Source: Rhizobiaceae bacterium (lineage in GTDB: Bacteria > Pseudomonadota > Alphaproteobacteria > Rhizobiales > Rhizobiaceae). Taken from it: 64,000 nt of DNA. Location: assembly GCA_017643495.1 (NCBI GenBank), contig JAEPNK010000001.1, forward strand, positions 849,623 through 913,622. The letters are read 5' to 3'. Numbering within the stretch: the stretch's first letter is position 1; the number at the start of each line of letters is the position of its first letter. The notes under the pieces are model-generated. The model ran no database searches, was not told the origin of the DNA, and saw nothing but the letters and a program-made list of their open reading frames with translations. Positions 46,570-55,589 of this stretch are shown piece by piece. Both the position numbers and the translations under genes were made by a program.

Positions 46570-47493
46570 ATGACAACAGAATTGGAACAACAGCTTCAAG
46601 ATGCGGTCAACTCGGTTCCGGGCTGGACATGGGAAGAAGTTGACGTGGCACCGCTTGATGGTGGCGTCACCAATGCAAATTTCGTGGCCATCAAGGGCGG
46701 CAAAAAGCACTTTATGAAAGTGTATGGTCCTGGGACGGAGAGCTTCATCAACCGGGACGGCTCAAACGATGCCGCATTGCAAGCTCATGAGATCGGCATC
46801 GGGCCCAACGTGCTTCATTATGACAAGGAGACTGGTCTCGAGGTGGTTGAGTTCCTTGATGGATATCGTGCTTCGCTGACCTCCGACTATGCCCGCACCG
46901 ATTTCCTGGAACATGTGATCGATCTTTATGCCACGTTCCATAAGAGCAAACCGCTTTCAGACACCAAGGACGTGTTTGAGATGACCCAAGAACATATCGA
47001 TCAGGGTGCTGAACTTGGTGTGCATCGACCCGTCGATTTTGATTGGCTCTACCATCAATATTCCAAGGCGAGAGAAGCCTTTTTTGCATCCGGCCTCGAC
47101 TTGGTGCCCTGTCACAATGATCCAATGCCCGGCAACTTCATGGTGACCATGGATGGCGACACTATCACCGACATGAAGATGATCGACTATGAGTATGCGT
47201 CCAATAATGAGCGCGCTTACGAGATCGGCGTCTTCCTGGCCGAGGTCTTTGTCGATGAGAAAACTTCGCTCGAGATGATAGAGCGGTATTATGGTGAAGT
47301 TCGTGCAAGCACTGTTGCAAGGGTGACTGTTGCCCGTGCAGTCGCGGACATGAAGTGGGGGAATTGGGCACTCCAGCAACGCAAATTGCAGGATTGGGAT
47401 TTCGACTACCAGAAATACGGCATTTGGAAGCTCGCCCGGGCACGCATGATGTTTAACGATCCCAGATGGGACGACTGGTTGCGTACCATATGA
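46570..47493 (+). CDS. Choline/ethanolamine-kinase-like phosphotransferase 2
   Basis: A 307-residue protein. PLDGGVTNANF and KHFMKVYGPGTESFINR form the N-lobe of LicA-type choline kinases; VPCHNDPMPGNFMV and MKMIDYEYASNNERAYEIG are the catalytic and metal loops. The pattern is closer to choline/ethanolamine kinases than the preceding gene's. I infer O-phosphorylation of an amino alcohol or a related imported compound. Its stop overlaps the ATG of the phosphatase gene by four bases. Confidence 0.87.
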   Translation: MTTELEQQLQDAVNSVPGWTWEEVDVAPLDGGVTNANFVAIKGGKKHFMKVYGPGTESFINRDGSNDAALQAHEIGIGPNVLHYDKETGLEVVEFLDGYRASLTSDYARTDFLEHVIDLYATFHKSKPLSDTKDVFEMTQEHIDQGAELGVHRPVDFDWLYHQYSKAREAFFASGLDLVPCHNDPMPGNFMVTMDGDTITDMKMIDYEYASNNERAYEIGVFLAEVFVDEKTSLEMIERYYGEVRASTVARVTVARAVADMKWGNWALQQRKLQDWDFDYQKYGIWKLARARMMFNDPRWDDWLRTI

Positions 47494-48167
47494 GTTTTGA
47501 TGGCGTTACAGTTTGCTTCGATATGGACGGCACGCTTGTCGACACTGCCCCTGATCTGGTAGCCGCAATGAACCATGTCTTGAAAGCAAATGGTTTCGAT
47601 ACCGTTGCCTATGACAACGGCAAGACCATGATCGGGCAGGGGGCTGCTGCCATGATCAAGAGCGGTCTAGACTTGCTCGGCGAGCAAGTCAGCGTCGAAC
47701 AGCTGAGGTTAATGGAATCCGCATTTGCCGCCCATTACGATGAGAACTTTGCCGAGAAATCTGCCGTTTTCGGCGGTGCGGATCTGGCTTTGAGGGAGCT
47801 ACGTAATCTTGGCTGCAATCTGGTTGTTTGCTCCAATACAGGTGAACAACTGGTGAACATGATCCTGACTGAATTCGGACTTCGGGATTACTTCCGTACG
47901 ATATGCGGCGGCGACACGACTGAGCACAAAAAACCGGATCCACGCCCCTTGCAACATGTGGTTTCCATCTCTGGAGGAACGTCTTCGCGGTCTGTGATGG
48001 TCGGAGATTCAGAAACAGACATTGAAGCGGCTAAACGCGCAGACATGCCAGTAATCGCATTTGACTTTGGGTACTCCAAAACTCCCGTCAATCAGTTGAA
48101 CGCAAGCGCAGTTCTATCAAGCTACACACTTCTACCGGCGACGATCAGCGACATCATGATGCATTGA
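47490..48167 (+). CDS. HAD-family phosphatase, phosphoglycolate-phosphatase-like
   Basis: A 225-residue HAD hydrolase. Motif I is CFDMDGTLVDTAPDLV, with the nucleophile and acid Asp; motif II is VVCSNTGEQ; motif III is the Lys in EHKKPDPRPL and motif IV is VMVGDSETDIEAA. The layout is that of Gph, but it stands in a catabolic operon, so it more likely dephosphorylates a pathway intermediate. It is translationally coupled to the kinase before it (ATGA) and is the last gene of the operon. Confidence 0.88.
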   Translation: MSFDGVTVCFDMDGTLVDTAPDLVAAMNHVLKANGFDTVAYDNGKTMIGQGAAAMIKSGLDLLGEQVSVEQLRLMESAFAAHYDENFAEKSAVFGGADLALRELRNLGCNLVVCSNTGEQLVNMILTEFGLRDYFRTICGGDTTEHKKPDPRPLQHVVSISGGTSSRSVMVGDSETDIEAAKRADMPVIAFDFGYSKTPVNQLNASAVLSSYTLLPATISDIMMH

Positions 48168-48244
48168 GCACGAAGCCACATATCACTTTGAAAAGTCCGT
48201 GTACCTATCATTGAGCTTTTTGGTGCTAACGATATACTCATGAA

Positions 48245-48481
48245 ATGGAAGCTGCGCTTAGAAAGTTGATTTTTCTGGCATCACTGGGATTGTCTGCCAT
48301 CTTCTGGTTTGCCTGTTATTTCTTCTATTTCAAGTGGCTTGACTGTTTCAATGAAATGGGCAGGTGCTTCGACAGCGATACCGGGGTGGTATATTTGGAG
48401 CAGTCAAAACTGTTTTGGGTGCCCTTGGCTGTACTGACTTCTTGTTTCTCGTTCTATCAACTATGGCGATTAACCCGCTAG
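48245..48481 (+). CDS. Small membrane protein
   Basis: A 78-residue protein with two hydrophobic helices (about 8-28 and 54-72) and two Cys in the loop (LDCFNEMGRCF), possibly a disulfide. I do not recognise it. It lies after the operon and may be at the right edge of the island. Confidence 0.5.
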   Translation: MEAALRKLIFLASLGLSAIFWFACYFFYFKWLDCFNEMGRCFDSDTGVVYLEQSKLFWVPLAVLTSCFSFYQLWRLTR

Positions 48482-48577
48482 TTGAAGGTTTGTAGCCCGA
48501 CCGGACCTTCATCAGTTTCGGCGCGCTTGAAAATGGTTTGGGTTTGCCTTCGGCGGCAGCCGGTCAAGGTGCATGTT

Positions 48578-48778
48578 TTATCTGCGAACCAGAGCTGCAG
48601 CGCCCAGAAAAACGAGTCCGAGTGCACCAAGAATGAAGGTGAGTGGCAAAAAGAAGCTTTCCTGCAAAACACCATTTGCATCAATTCCGCCATACTGCGT
48701 GGTTTCAATCAGCCAGGAGCTGCCAGCCAGTACAAGCAGTACCAGACCGGATATCAATATAGTTGTACGTCGTTTCAT
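48578..48778 (-). CDS. DUF3955 family small membrane protein
   Basis: A 66-residue protein with two helices (about 6-24 and 42-63). The segment GGIDANGVLQESFFLPLTFI between them is the signature of DUF3955: an acidic turn, G-x-L-x-E-x-F-F and a helix start. The role is unknown. It is convergent with the preceding small membrane protein. Confidence 0.65.
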   Translation of the reverse strand: MKRRTTILISGLVLLVLAGSSWLIETTQYGGIDANGVLQESFFLPLTFILGALGLVFLGAAALVRR

Positions 48779-48912
48779 GTCATTGAACCTTCAAGTTGTT
48801 TGAACAAGGTAATGGCGCTGACATTTGGCGGTTTTGGGGCGTAAATCAGGTGATTTCCGCCAGTGGGCAAAGGTTGCCAGTGAATTTTAGCGGCTATTAG
48901 TGGTTCAAAAGC

Positions 48913-50124
48913 TTATTCCACTGCTTTCAGTTTCGGCTTTATCCTGTCTTCATCGCTGGCCGGATCCTCAAACTCGAGATCGGCAATCTTGCTGCCCCGC
49001 CGGGTGATCTTGTCAGATGAAGTCAGAATCTGTTCAACATCCTTCTGGGTCTGCGAGAAGTGGGTCGCAAGTTTGCGCACCCGGTCGTCAAGTCTCCCGA
49101 CATCCTCCATCAGGCTTACAACCTCTTTCTGGATAAGGTGGGCCTGCTCACGCATGCGAACATCCTTGAGAACGGATTGCATGACCTGGATGGAAAGCAT
49201 CAGCAGCGAGGGCGAAACGATGATCACCCTGGCGCGATGGGCTTTCTGGACAAGCGTGTCAAAGTTTTCATGTATTTCAGCAAAAATGGATTCCGAAGGG
49301 ACAAACATGAATGCCATGTCCTGCGTCTCGCCCTTGATAAGATACTTGTCTGATATTGCTTTCAGATGGTTCTCGACATCGCGCCGGAAAGCCTGCCCTG
49401 CAATTTTGGATTGCTCGGTTGTCTCGGAAGAGCGGATGCGGTTCCAGGCTTCAAGCGGGAATTTTGCATCGATGGCAAGGGGAGGTGTGTCATTCGGCAT
49501 GTGGATGATGCAGTCGCAGCGGCTTGCATTGGAAAGCGTTGCCTGGAATTCATAGGAGCCCATCGGCAAGCCGTCCTGTACGATTTGCTGCATTCGGGCT
49601 TCTCCGAATGCGCCCCGTGTCTGCTTGTTTGACAATATGTTCTGGAGTTCCACCACCTGACCGGCGAGACCGGTAATGTTGTTCTGGGCAGTGTCGATGA
49701 CGGCAAGCCGCTCCTGCAGTTTTGCAAGGCTTTCCTGGGTGTTTTTCGTCGTCTCGCTGATCGACTGGCCAATCCGCCCGGTCATGCCTTCAAGCCGTTC
49801 ATTGACGGTGCGCATCAGGTCATTCTGTCTGGTCGAGAAAATCTCGCTCATGGTTTGCATTCGGCCGGTGAGCTCGTTCTGGCTGGCAACAAGTTCTGCC
49901 ATGCGTGCCTCGGCTTCCCGGGCCCGTTCCATGGCCGCTGCTTCCCTTGCCGCACGAAGGCTGGCACGTCGTGCCGCAGAGTAAACGGCATAAGCAATGA
50001 CCAGGACAATCAGGCCCAACAGAAACAGCAGCAGGTTTGCCAGGGTGATATTGGTACTGCCGAAACGAAAAACAGTTTCGGAGAGCAACGCTTCCATCTG
50101 AATATTCATGCGGGGAACATACAT
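48913..50124 (-). CDS. rmuC: DNA recombination protein RmuC
   Basis: A 403-residue RmuC-family protein. The N-terminus has one membrane helix (about residues 27-46); a long coiled coil follows (about 50-175); then comes the PD-D/ExK-like RmuC domain (about 190-350) with RGAFGEARMQQIVQDGL, LAIDAKFPLEAW and VIIVSPSLLMLS. The family limits inversion at short repeats in E. coli. Its position next to def and fmt is conserved in Rhizobiales. The start is uncertain by a few codons (ATG at 50124 or 50109). Confidence 0.94.
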   Translation of the reverse strand: MYVPRMNIQMEALLSETVFRFGSTNITLANLLLFLLGLIVLVIAYAVYSAARRASLRAAREAAAMERAREAEARMAELVASQNELTGRMQTMSEIFSTRQNDLMRTVNERLEGMTGRIGQSISETTKNTQESLAKLQERLAVIDTAQNNITGLAGQVVELQNILSNKQTRGAFGEARMQQIVQDGLPMGSYEFQATLSNASRCDCIIHMPNDTPPLAIDAKFPLEAWNRIRSSETTEQSKIAGQAFRRDVENHLKAISDKYLIKGETQDMAFMFVPSESIFAEIHENFDTLVQKAHRARVIIVSPSLLMLSIQVMQSVLKDVRMREQAHLIQKEVVSLMEDVGRLDDRVRKLATHFSQTQKDVEQILTSSDKITRRGSKIADLEFEDPASDEDRIKPKLKAVE

Positions 50125-50218
50125 GACTTTGTCTTTTGAAAAAAGAACAAAACAGGAATATTATCCACCTTGTGCAAGATTGTTGACGCAGGTTCCCGGA
50201 GCGCTTATCTGATCGGCC

Positions 50219-50812
50219 ATGGCACTGCGAGAAATCATCGATATTCCGGACCCTTTGTTGCGACAGGTTTCAAAACCGGTCGAAAACATAAATGCGCCTT
50301 TGCTGGCGATGCTCGATGACATGGCTGAAACCATGTATGACGCTCCCGGTATCGGCCTTGCAGGTATCCAGATTGCATTGCCGCTGCGTGTGGTCGTCGT
50401 GGATTGCAGCAAACGGGCTGAAGATGAGGAAGAGGCAGGAGACGGGGAAGCGCAACGGGAAGGAACCCGGGAAGAAGACCGGAACCCGATTTTCCTGATC
50501 AACCCGGAAATTGTTTCTTATTCTGATGAACCGTCTGTCTACGAAGAAGGCTGTCTTTCCATCCCCGATTATTATGCAGAAGTTGAACGCCCGGCAGGAT
50601 GTGTTGTGCGTTTTCTGGACAGGGACGGTAAGCAGCAGGAATTGTCTGCCACAGGATTGCTTTCCACCTGTATCCAGCATGAAGTTGATCATCTGGAAGG
50701 CAAACTCTTCATAGACCATATTTCCAAACTGAAGCGCGATATGGTCTTCAAGAAATTCACCAAGATTGCCAAGCAGTCAGGTAAGGGTCCTGCCAGTCCG
50801 CTTGTATTGTAA
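50219..50812 (+). CDS. def: Peptide deformylase with acidic insertion
   Basis: A 197-residue metallo-deformylase that strips formyl from new proteins. The three motifs are intact: [15 protein letters not shown] and [12 protein letters not shown]. Compared with E. coli (169 residues) an acidic, highly charged loop of about 22 residues (about 66-87, [20 protein letters not shown]) is inserted before the strand [10 protein letters not shown]. It is 120 bases upstream of fmt, the usual partner. Confidence 0.95.
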   Translation: MALREIIDIPDPLLRQVSKPVENINAPLLAMLDDMAETMYDAPGIGLAGIQIALPLRVVVVDCSKRAEDEEEAGDGEAQREGTREEDRNPIFLINPEIVSYSDEPSVYEEGCLSIPDYYAEVERPAGCVVRFLDRDGKQQELSATGLLSTCIQHEVDHLEGKLFIDHISKLKRDMVFKKFTKIAKQSGKGPASPLVL

Positions 50813-50932
50813 CTGTACAGGTTGGTTGTTGGTCTTTTCTCCGGGAAGTGAAAAGTGGCTTAAGGGCTTGACTGCCAGCTGGTGATGCCGTTTGAACCAT
50901 CTGGTCAATCACTCTGCCTTTCTGGATATTTC

Positions 50933-51859
50933 ATGCCGCTTCGTATCATATTCATGGGAACCCCGGACTTCTCCGTGCCAAGTCTGATCGAACTGGCGGG
51001 GCAGGGGCACGAAATCGTGGCTGTCTATACCCAGCCGCCAAGACCTGCCGGGCGTCGCGGACTGGAACTGAAAAAGTCTCCGGTTCATGAAAAGGCCGAA
51101 CAGTTTGGCTTCCCGGTCTTTACGCCTGAATCACTTCGCAATGAACAAGAGCAACAACAATTTGCTTCGCTGGATGCAGATGTTGCCATCGTCATTGCAT
51201 ACGGACTTATCCTGCCTCAGGCAATTCTCGATGCGCCGCGATACGGTTGTTACAATGGCCATGCTTCGCTCTTGCCGCGCTGGCGCGGTGCAGCCCCCAT
51301 CCAGCGTGCCATCATGGCTGGAGACAGTGAAACCGGCACAATGGTCATGAAAATGGAAGCAGGCCTCGACACCGGCCCCGTCGCCCTTGCAGAAAAGGTT
51401 GCCATAACCCGAACAATGACCGCCGGTGACCTTCATGACCGTCTCTCCCTGATGACAGCTGATCTTATGGTGAGGGCTGTTGGTGCCCTTGAACGTGGAA
51501 GCCTTGGTTTGACCCCCCAGGCGGAAACCGGCGTCACCTATGCCAGCAAGATTGAAAAGGGTGAAACGCGCATCGATTGGGAAATGAAAGCGAATGCCGT
51601 CGATGCCCACATTCGCGGTCTTTCACCATTTCCCGGCGCCTGGTGTGAAATGGAACTGGCTGGCAAGAAGACCCGGGTAAAAGTGCTGCTTTCGCGATTG
51701 TCGGAGGGTACAGCTTCACCGGCAACAATCCTTGATGAGAACCTCACCATTGCCTGCGGTCAGGGTGCTGTCCAATTGCTGCGCCTGCAAAAGGCAGGCG
51801 GCAAGGTTCAGTCCGCTGACGAATTCCTTCGTGGCAACCGGGTGGAAGCAGTCTTGTAA
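50933..51859 (+). CDS. fmt: Methionyl-tRNA formyltransferase
   Basis: A 308-residue enzyme that formylates initiator t[16 protein letters not shown] starts the Rossmann-like domain; [19 protein letters not shown] holds the catalytic His and [13 protein letters not shown] holds the catalytic Asp. The C-terminal OB domain is from about 205. The start at 50933 matches the family; the frame is open 51 bases upstream. Its stop overlaps the truA ATG by one base. Confidence 0.96.
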   Translation: MPLRIIFMGTPDFSVPSLIELAGQGHEIVAVYTQPPRPAGRRGLELKKSPVHEKAEQFGFPVFTPESLRNEQEQQQFASLDADVAIVIAYGLILPQAILDAPRYGCYNGHASLLPRWRGAAPIQRAIMAGDSETGTMVMKMEAGLDTGPVALAEKVAITRTMTAGDLHDRLSLMTADLMVRAVGALERGSLGLTPQAETGVTYASKIEKGETRIDWEMKANAVDAHIRGLSPFPGAWCEMELAGKKTRVKVLLSRLSEGTASPATILDENLTIACGQGAVQLLRLQKAGGKVQSADEFLRGNRVEAVL

Positions 51860-52617
51860 TGCCACGCTACCGGATGACAATTGAATATGATGGTACAGGT
51901 TATCACGGCTGGCAGCGCCAGGAAGGACTGGTTTCAATCCAGCAATCTATCGAGCAGGCAATGGAGCAGTTTGCCCGTCATCCCGTTTCGGTTCATGCAG
52001 CGGGCAGAACCGATGCGGGTGTTCATGCCCTTGGACAGGTAATCCATGTCGACCTTGAGAAGGAATGGAAACCGGGCAAAGTGCAGGAAGCCACCAATGG
52101 ACTGCTGAAACTGTCCGGACATCCGATTGCTGTTCTTGCCGTTGAGGCGGTGGACGACTCATTCGATGCACGGTTCTCTGCGCTGACCCGCTCGTACCGG
52201 TACCGGATCATCAATCGCATCGCACCGCTCACCGTCGAAAGGGAACGGGCCTGGTGGATACGCTTCCCGCTCGACGAACATCGCATGCACGAGGCCGCAC
52301 AGGTCCTTATCGGAACACATGATTTCACAACTTTCCGTTCAACCGATTGCCAGGCAAAATCACCGGTTCGTACCCTTGACCGTCTGCAGGTTCGGCGGAC
52401 GAATGAGGTGGAAATAGAAGTAATCGCCGAAGCCCGGGCCTTCCTGCACAACCAGGTTCGTTCTCTTGTCGGTTCACTCAAACTGGTGGGCGACGGCAAA
52501 TGGACCACGGCGGATCTGGAGCGCGCTCGTGATGCACTTGACCGCAAGGCTTGCGGGCCTGTTGCCCCGGCATGCGGCCTCTATCTCACTTCTGTTGGTT
52601 ATGGAGAAAAAGACTGA
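51859..52617 (+). CDS. truA: tRNA pseudouridine synthase A
   Basis: A 252-residue enzyme that makes pseudouridine at positions 38-40 of tRNA. YHGWQRQEGLVSIQQSIEQA and AGRTDAGVHALGQVIHVDLE contain the catalytic Asp; FLHNQVRSLVGSLKLVGDG is the C-terminal family block. It overlaps fmt by one base and the following ABM-domain gene by one base, so the three are coupled. Confidence 0.97.
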   Translation: MPRYRMTIEYDGTGYHGWQRQEGLVSIQQSIEQAMEQFARHPVSVHAAGRTDAGVHALGQVIHVDLEKEWKPGKVQEATNGLLKLSGHPIAVLAVEAVDDSFDARFSALTRSYRYRIINRIAPLTVERERAWWIRFPLDEHRMHEAAQVLIGTHDFTTFRSTDCQAKSPVRTLDRLQVRRTNEVEIEVIAEARAFLHNQVRSLVGSLKLVGDGKWTTADLERARDALDRKACGPVAPACGLYLTSVGYGEKD

Positions 52618-52907
52618 TGTTTGTTGTTTGTGTAACGTTTCGCATCAAGGCGGGTCTCATGGATGATTTTCTGCCGCTAATGCTCGAAAACGCAAAGGCT
52701 TCACTCGATACGGAAAAGGATTGTCACCGGTTCGATGTGTGCCGCGATACCGAAAACCCGGATACGGTTTTCCTCTACGAGATTTATGAGAACCGCGCGG
52801 CGTTCGAAACTCATCTGGGCATGGAGCATTTCGCCCTTTTCAGCAGGGATACGGAAGAAATGGTTAGCGCCAAGGAAGTGCGGACCTGTGACCTGGTATC
52901 CGGTTGA
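52617..52907 (+). CDS. ABM-domain (antibiotic biosynthesis monooxygenase-type) protein
   Basis: A 96-residue single-domain protein of the ABM/LsrG dimeric ferredoxin-like fold: FVVCVTFRIKAG at the start, FDVCRDTENPDTVFLYEIY and AAFETHLGMEHFALF. Members are cofactor-free oxygenases or isomerases such as LsrG; the substrate is unknown. The ATG at 52617 overlaps the truA stop. Confidence 0.88.
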   Translation: MFVVCVTFRIKAGLMDDFLPLMLENAKASLDTEKDCHRFDVCRDTENPDTVFLYEIYENRAAFETHLGMEHFALFSRDTEEMVSAKEVRTCDLVSG

Positions 52908-52913
52908 TACAGG

Positions 52914-53525
52914 CTACCAGAGCGTTTTTGAGGCACGGTCTCCCCATTCTGCATCATATTCTGCCCCGCCAACCTGATTGTCAGTCAGGGACGCAAGAAT
53001 TTCCCCTGCGCTGGGCAAAGTGGACGGGTCTACCTGCGCCTCTTTGTCCCAGAGGTGAGAACGTATGATTGCCCGGCCGCACTGGAAATACACCGCGCGG
53101 GTCTTGATGACGATAACGGACCGCGGTTCTTTCCCGTCAACAGCAAACATGGCTTTCAAGTCCGGATCAGTGGAAAGGTGGGCCTCGCCATTTACTCTCA
53201 GGCAGTTGGTGGAGCCCGGTACGAGAAAACACAGGCCGACCCGCGGGTCCTGAATGATGTTTTTCAGGGAATCCACCCGGTTATTGCCCTTCCTGTCCGG
53301 CATCAGAAGGGTTTCCTGGTCATGGACGCGGACAAATCCCGGAACGTCTCCTCGCGGCGAACAGTCAAGTCCCTCTGGTCCACTGGTTGCCAATGTGCAA
53401 AAGGGTGATGCCTCGATGAAAGCCCGGTATTGCGGTACGACAACGGTCGTTTCCTTTACGAGCGAGGCCTTGCTCGGAGCACCGTACAGCGTTTCCAGTT
53501 CTTCAATTGTTTTGAGGGTTGTCAT
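52914..53525 (-). CDS. Pyridoxamine 5'-phosphate oxidase-family flavoprotein
   Basis: A 203-residue FMN-binding split-barrel protein. PFCTLATSGPEGLDCSPRGDVPGFVRV and LLMPDRKGNNRVDSLKNI are typical of the MSMEG_1061-like PPOX branch, given here in parts: FCTLATSGPEGLDCSPRGD and PDRKGNNRVDSLKNI. The C-terminal segment with IIRSHLWD matches the same group. These proteins are usually FMN- or F420-linked reductases of unknown substrate. The start at 53525 is upstream of a shared 52-base gap with the divergent pyrC. Confidence 0.87.
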   Translation of the reverse strand: MTTLKTIEELETLYGAPSKASLVKETTVVVPQYRAFIEASPFCTLATSGPEGLDCSPRGDVPGFVRVHDQETLLMPDRKGNNRVDSLKNIIQDPRVGLCFLVPGSTNCLRVNGEAHLSTDPDLKAMFAVDGKEPRSVIVIKTRAVYFQCGRAIIRSHLWDKEAQVDPSTLPSAGEILASLTDNQVGGAEYDAEWGDRASKTLW

Positions 53526-53577
53526 GATGAATCGTTTGCCTGTAACTATCGCGGGAAATGCCTGAAGAGTTAAGCAC

Positions 53578-54633
53578 ATGAGCGATACCGAAATCCAGCG
53601 TTTGACAATCACCAAGCCCGATGACTGGCACCTTCACTTGCGTGATGGCGAGATGCTGGAAGGTGTGATCCGGTATTCTGCGCGGGATTTTTCCCGGGCA
53701 ATCATAATGCCGAATCTTGTTCCGCCCGTGGTAACCACTGACGATGCCTCGGCATATCGGGAACGGATCATGGCATCCCTCCCTGCCGGCATGGAATTTT
53801 CGCCCTTGATGACGCTTTACCTGACCGAAGACACCGACCCGGCCGATGTTGAAAAAGGGGCAGAAAGCGGTTTGGTAACGGCGTTGAAGCTTTACCCGGC
53901 CGGTGCCACGACCAATTCGCAAAGCGGCGTGCGCGATTTTGACAAGGTACAGGGTGTGCTTGAAAAGATGGCTGAAACCGGTCTGCCCCTGTGCGTCCAT
54001 GGGGAAGTGACCGATCCGTCAGTAGACATTTTTGATCGTGAAGCGGTTTTTATCGACCGGGTTCTGGACCCGTTGCGCCAGCGCAATCCGCAATTGCGGG
54101 TTGTCATGGAACATGTGACTACCCGCCAGGGCGTTGAATATGCCCGGGCAGGGGGCGACAATCTCGGTGCAACGATCACGACACACCATCTGATCATCAA
54201 CCGGAATGCAATCCTGGCAGGAGGAATCCGGCCGCATTACTATTGCCTTCCCGTTGCCAAACGGGAGGAGCATCGCCTTGCATTGCGGGAGGCGGCTACA
54301 TCAGGCGACGCAACATTCTTTCTGGGGACGGATTCTGCGCCGCATACTGATCCGCTCAAGGAGCAGGCGTGTGGTTGCGCGGGTATCTTTACATCGATCA
54401 ACACCATGTCCTGTCTGGCCCATGTCTTCGAGGAAGAAGGTGCACTTGACCAGCTGGAGGCATTTGCCTCGCTCAATGGACCGGTATTCTACAGAATGAA
54501 GGCCAATCCGGAGATGATGACGCTTGTAAAGCGGGACAAACCGGTCGGCTTTCCGGACAGGATCCAGACTGGAGCCGGTCCGGTAACCGTGTTTGATCCG
54601 ATGTTCCCGCTCTGTTGGGAAGTGGCCCGATAG
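53578..54633 (+). CDS. pyrC: Dihydroorotase (class II)
   Basis: A 351-residue zinc enzyme of pyrimidine synthesis. The first ligands are in [13 protein letters not shown] (His-x-His); then [24 protein letters not shown] (the carbamylated Lys), [18 protein letters not shown] and [13 protein letters not shown] (catalytic Asp). The length fits E. coli PyrC (348). Its stop is three bases from that of the convergent dapD. Confidence 0.96.
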   Translation: MSDTEIQRLTITKPDDWHLHLRDGEMLEGVIRYSARDFSRAIIMPNLVPPVVTTDDASAYRERIMASLPAGMEFSPLMTLYLTEDTDPADVEKGAESGLVTALKLYPAGATTNSQSGVRDFDKVQGVLEKMAETGLPLCVHGEVTDPSVDIFDREAVFIDRVLDPLRQRNPQLRVVMEHVTTRQGVEYARAGGDNLGATITTHHLIINRNAILAGGIRPHYYCLPVAKREEHRLALREAATSGDATFFLGTDSAPHTDPLKEQACGCAGIFTSINTMSCLAHVFEEEGALDQLEAFASLNGPVFYRMKANPEMMTLVKRDKPVGFPDRIQTGAGPVTVFDPMFPLCWEVAR

Positions 54634-54636
54634 GTT

Positions 54637-55473
54637 TCAGTCCCGCAACAATTCGTTGATGCCGGTTTTGGACCGTGTCTTCTCGTCAACCGTTTTGACA
54701 ATGACTGCGCAATACAGACCGGGGCCGGGTTCTCCATTGCCCATCGGCTTGCCGGGCATGGTGCCCGCCACAACAACAGAATAAGGTGGAACTTCACCGT
54801 AGCTTATCTCGCCGGTCTCGCGGTTCACGATTTTGGTGGACTTGCCGATATAGACGCCCATGCCAAGCACGGAACCCTCACGGATTATGCAGCCTTCAAC
54901 GACCTCGGACCGTGCGCCGATGAAGCAATTGTCTTCAATAATGGTTGGGCCAGCCTGCAGTGGTTCGAGTACACCGCCAATTCCGACACCACCCGATAGA
55001 TGCACATTTTTGCCGATTTGGGCGCAAGAGCCGACAGTTGCCCAGCCATCCACCATTGTGCCGTCATCCACATAGGCCCCCAGATTGACAAATGAAGGCA
55101 TCAGAACGACGTTCTTGCCGATATAGGCTGCATGGCGGCAGATCGCGCCCGGGACAGCCCTGAACCCTGCTGAACGGAACTGGTTTTCCCCCCAGCCTGC
55201 AAATTTGGAAGGAACCTTGTCCCACCATGTTGCTCCGTGGGGCCCGCCTTCCATCACTTCCATGTCATTCAGGCGGAAAGACAGCAATACTGCCTGTTTC
55301 AACCACTGGTTGACTGTCCAGGTTCCATCACTGCCTTTCTCGGCAACACGGGCTTCCCCGCTGTCCAGAAGGTTTAGTGCTTCACTGACCGCTTCCCGGA
55401 TTTCACCTTGCGTGTTGATGTTGACCTGATCTCGGTTCTCAAAGGCGTTCTCGATTGTCGCTTGAAGAGACAT
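54637..55473 (-). CDS. dapD: Tetrahydrodipicolinate N-succinyltransferase
   Basis: A 278-residue enzyme of the succinylase branch of lysine/DAP synthesis. Helical N-domain (about 1-95), then a left-handed hexapeptide beta-helix (about 100-235) with [20 protein letters not shown] and [20 protein letters not shown]. The final segment around [13 protein letters not shown] is conserved. It is divergent from the LOG-family gene. Confidence 0.96.
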   Translation of the reverse strand: MSLQATIENAFENRDQVNINTQGEIREAVSEALNLLDSGEARVAEKGSDGTWTVNQWLKQAVLLSFRLNDMEVMEGGPHGATWWDKVPSKFAGWGENQFRSAGFRAVPGAICRHAAYIGKNVVLMPSFVNLGAYVDDGTMVDGWATVGSCAQIGKNVHLSGGVGIGGVLEPLQAGPTIIEDNCFIGARSEVVEGCIIREGSVLGMGVYIGKSTKIVNRETGEISYGEVPPYSVVVAGTMPGKPMGNGEPGPGLYCAVIVKTVDEKTRSKTGINELLRD

Positions 55474-55589
55474 GGGCGGGCTCCGGTTTTATTAAGGTAA
55501 TGGAAAAGTTTGCGAAAGAACTATGGCATAGCCTTATCAAGGTCAATTGATTCGCTTGATTGCGACACAACCGGAATGGATTATTGCAG

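Noticed and set aside
48100-48600. A copy of the tRNA-Ser 3' end as right attachment site of the island
   Set aside because: I looked for the T-arm and acceptor sequence near the right border and found none.
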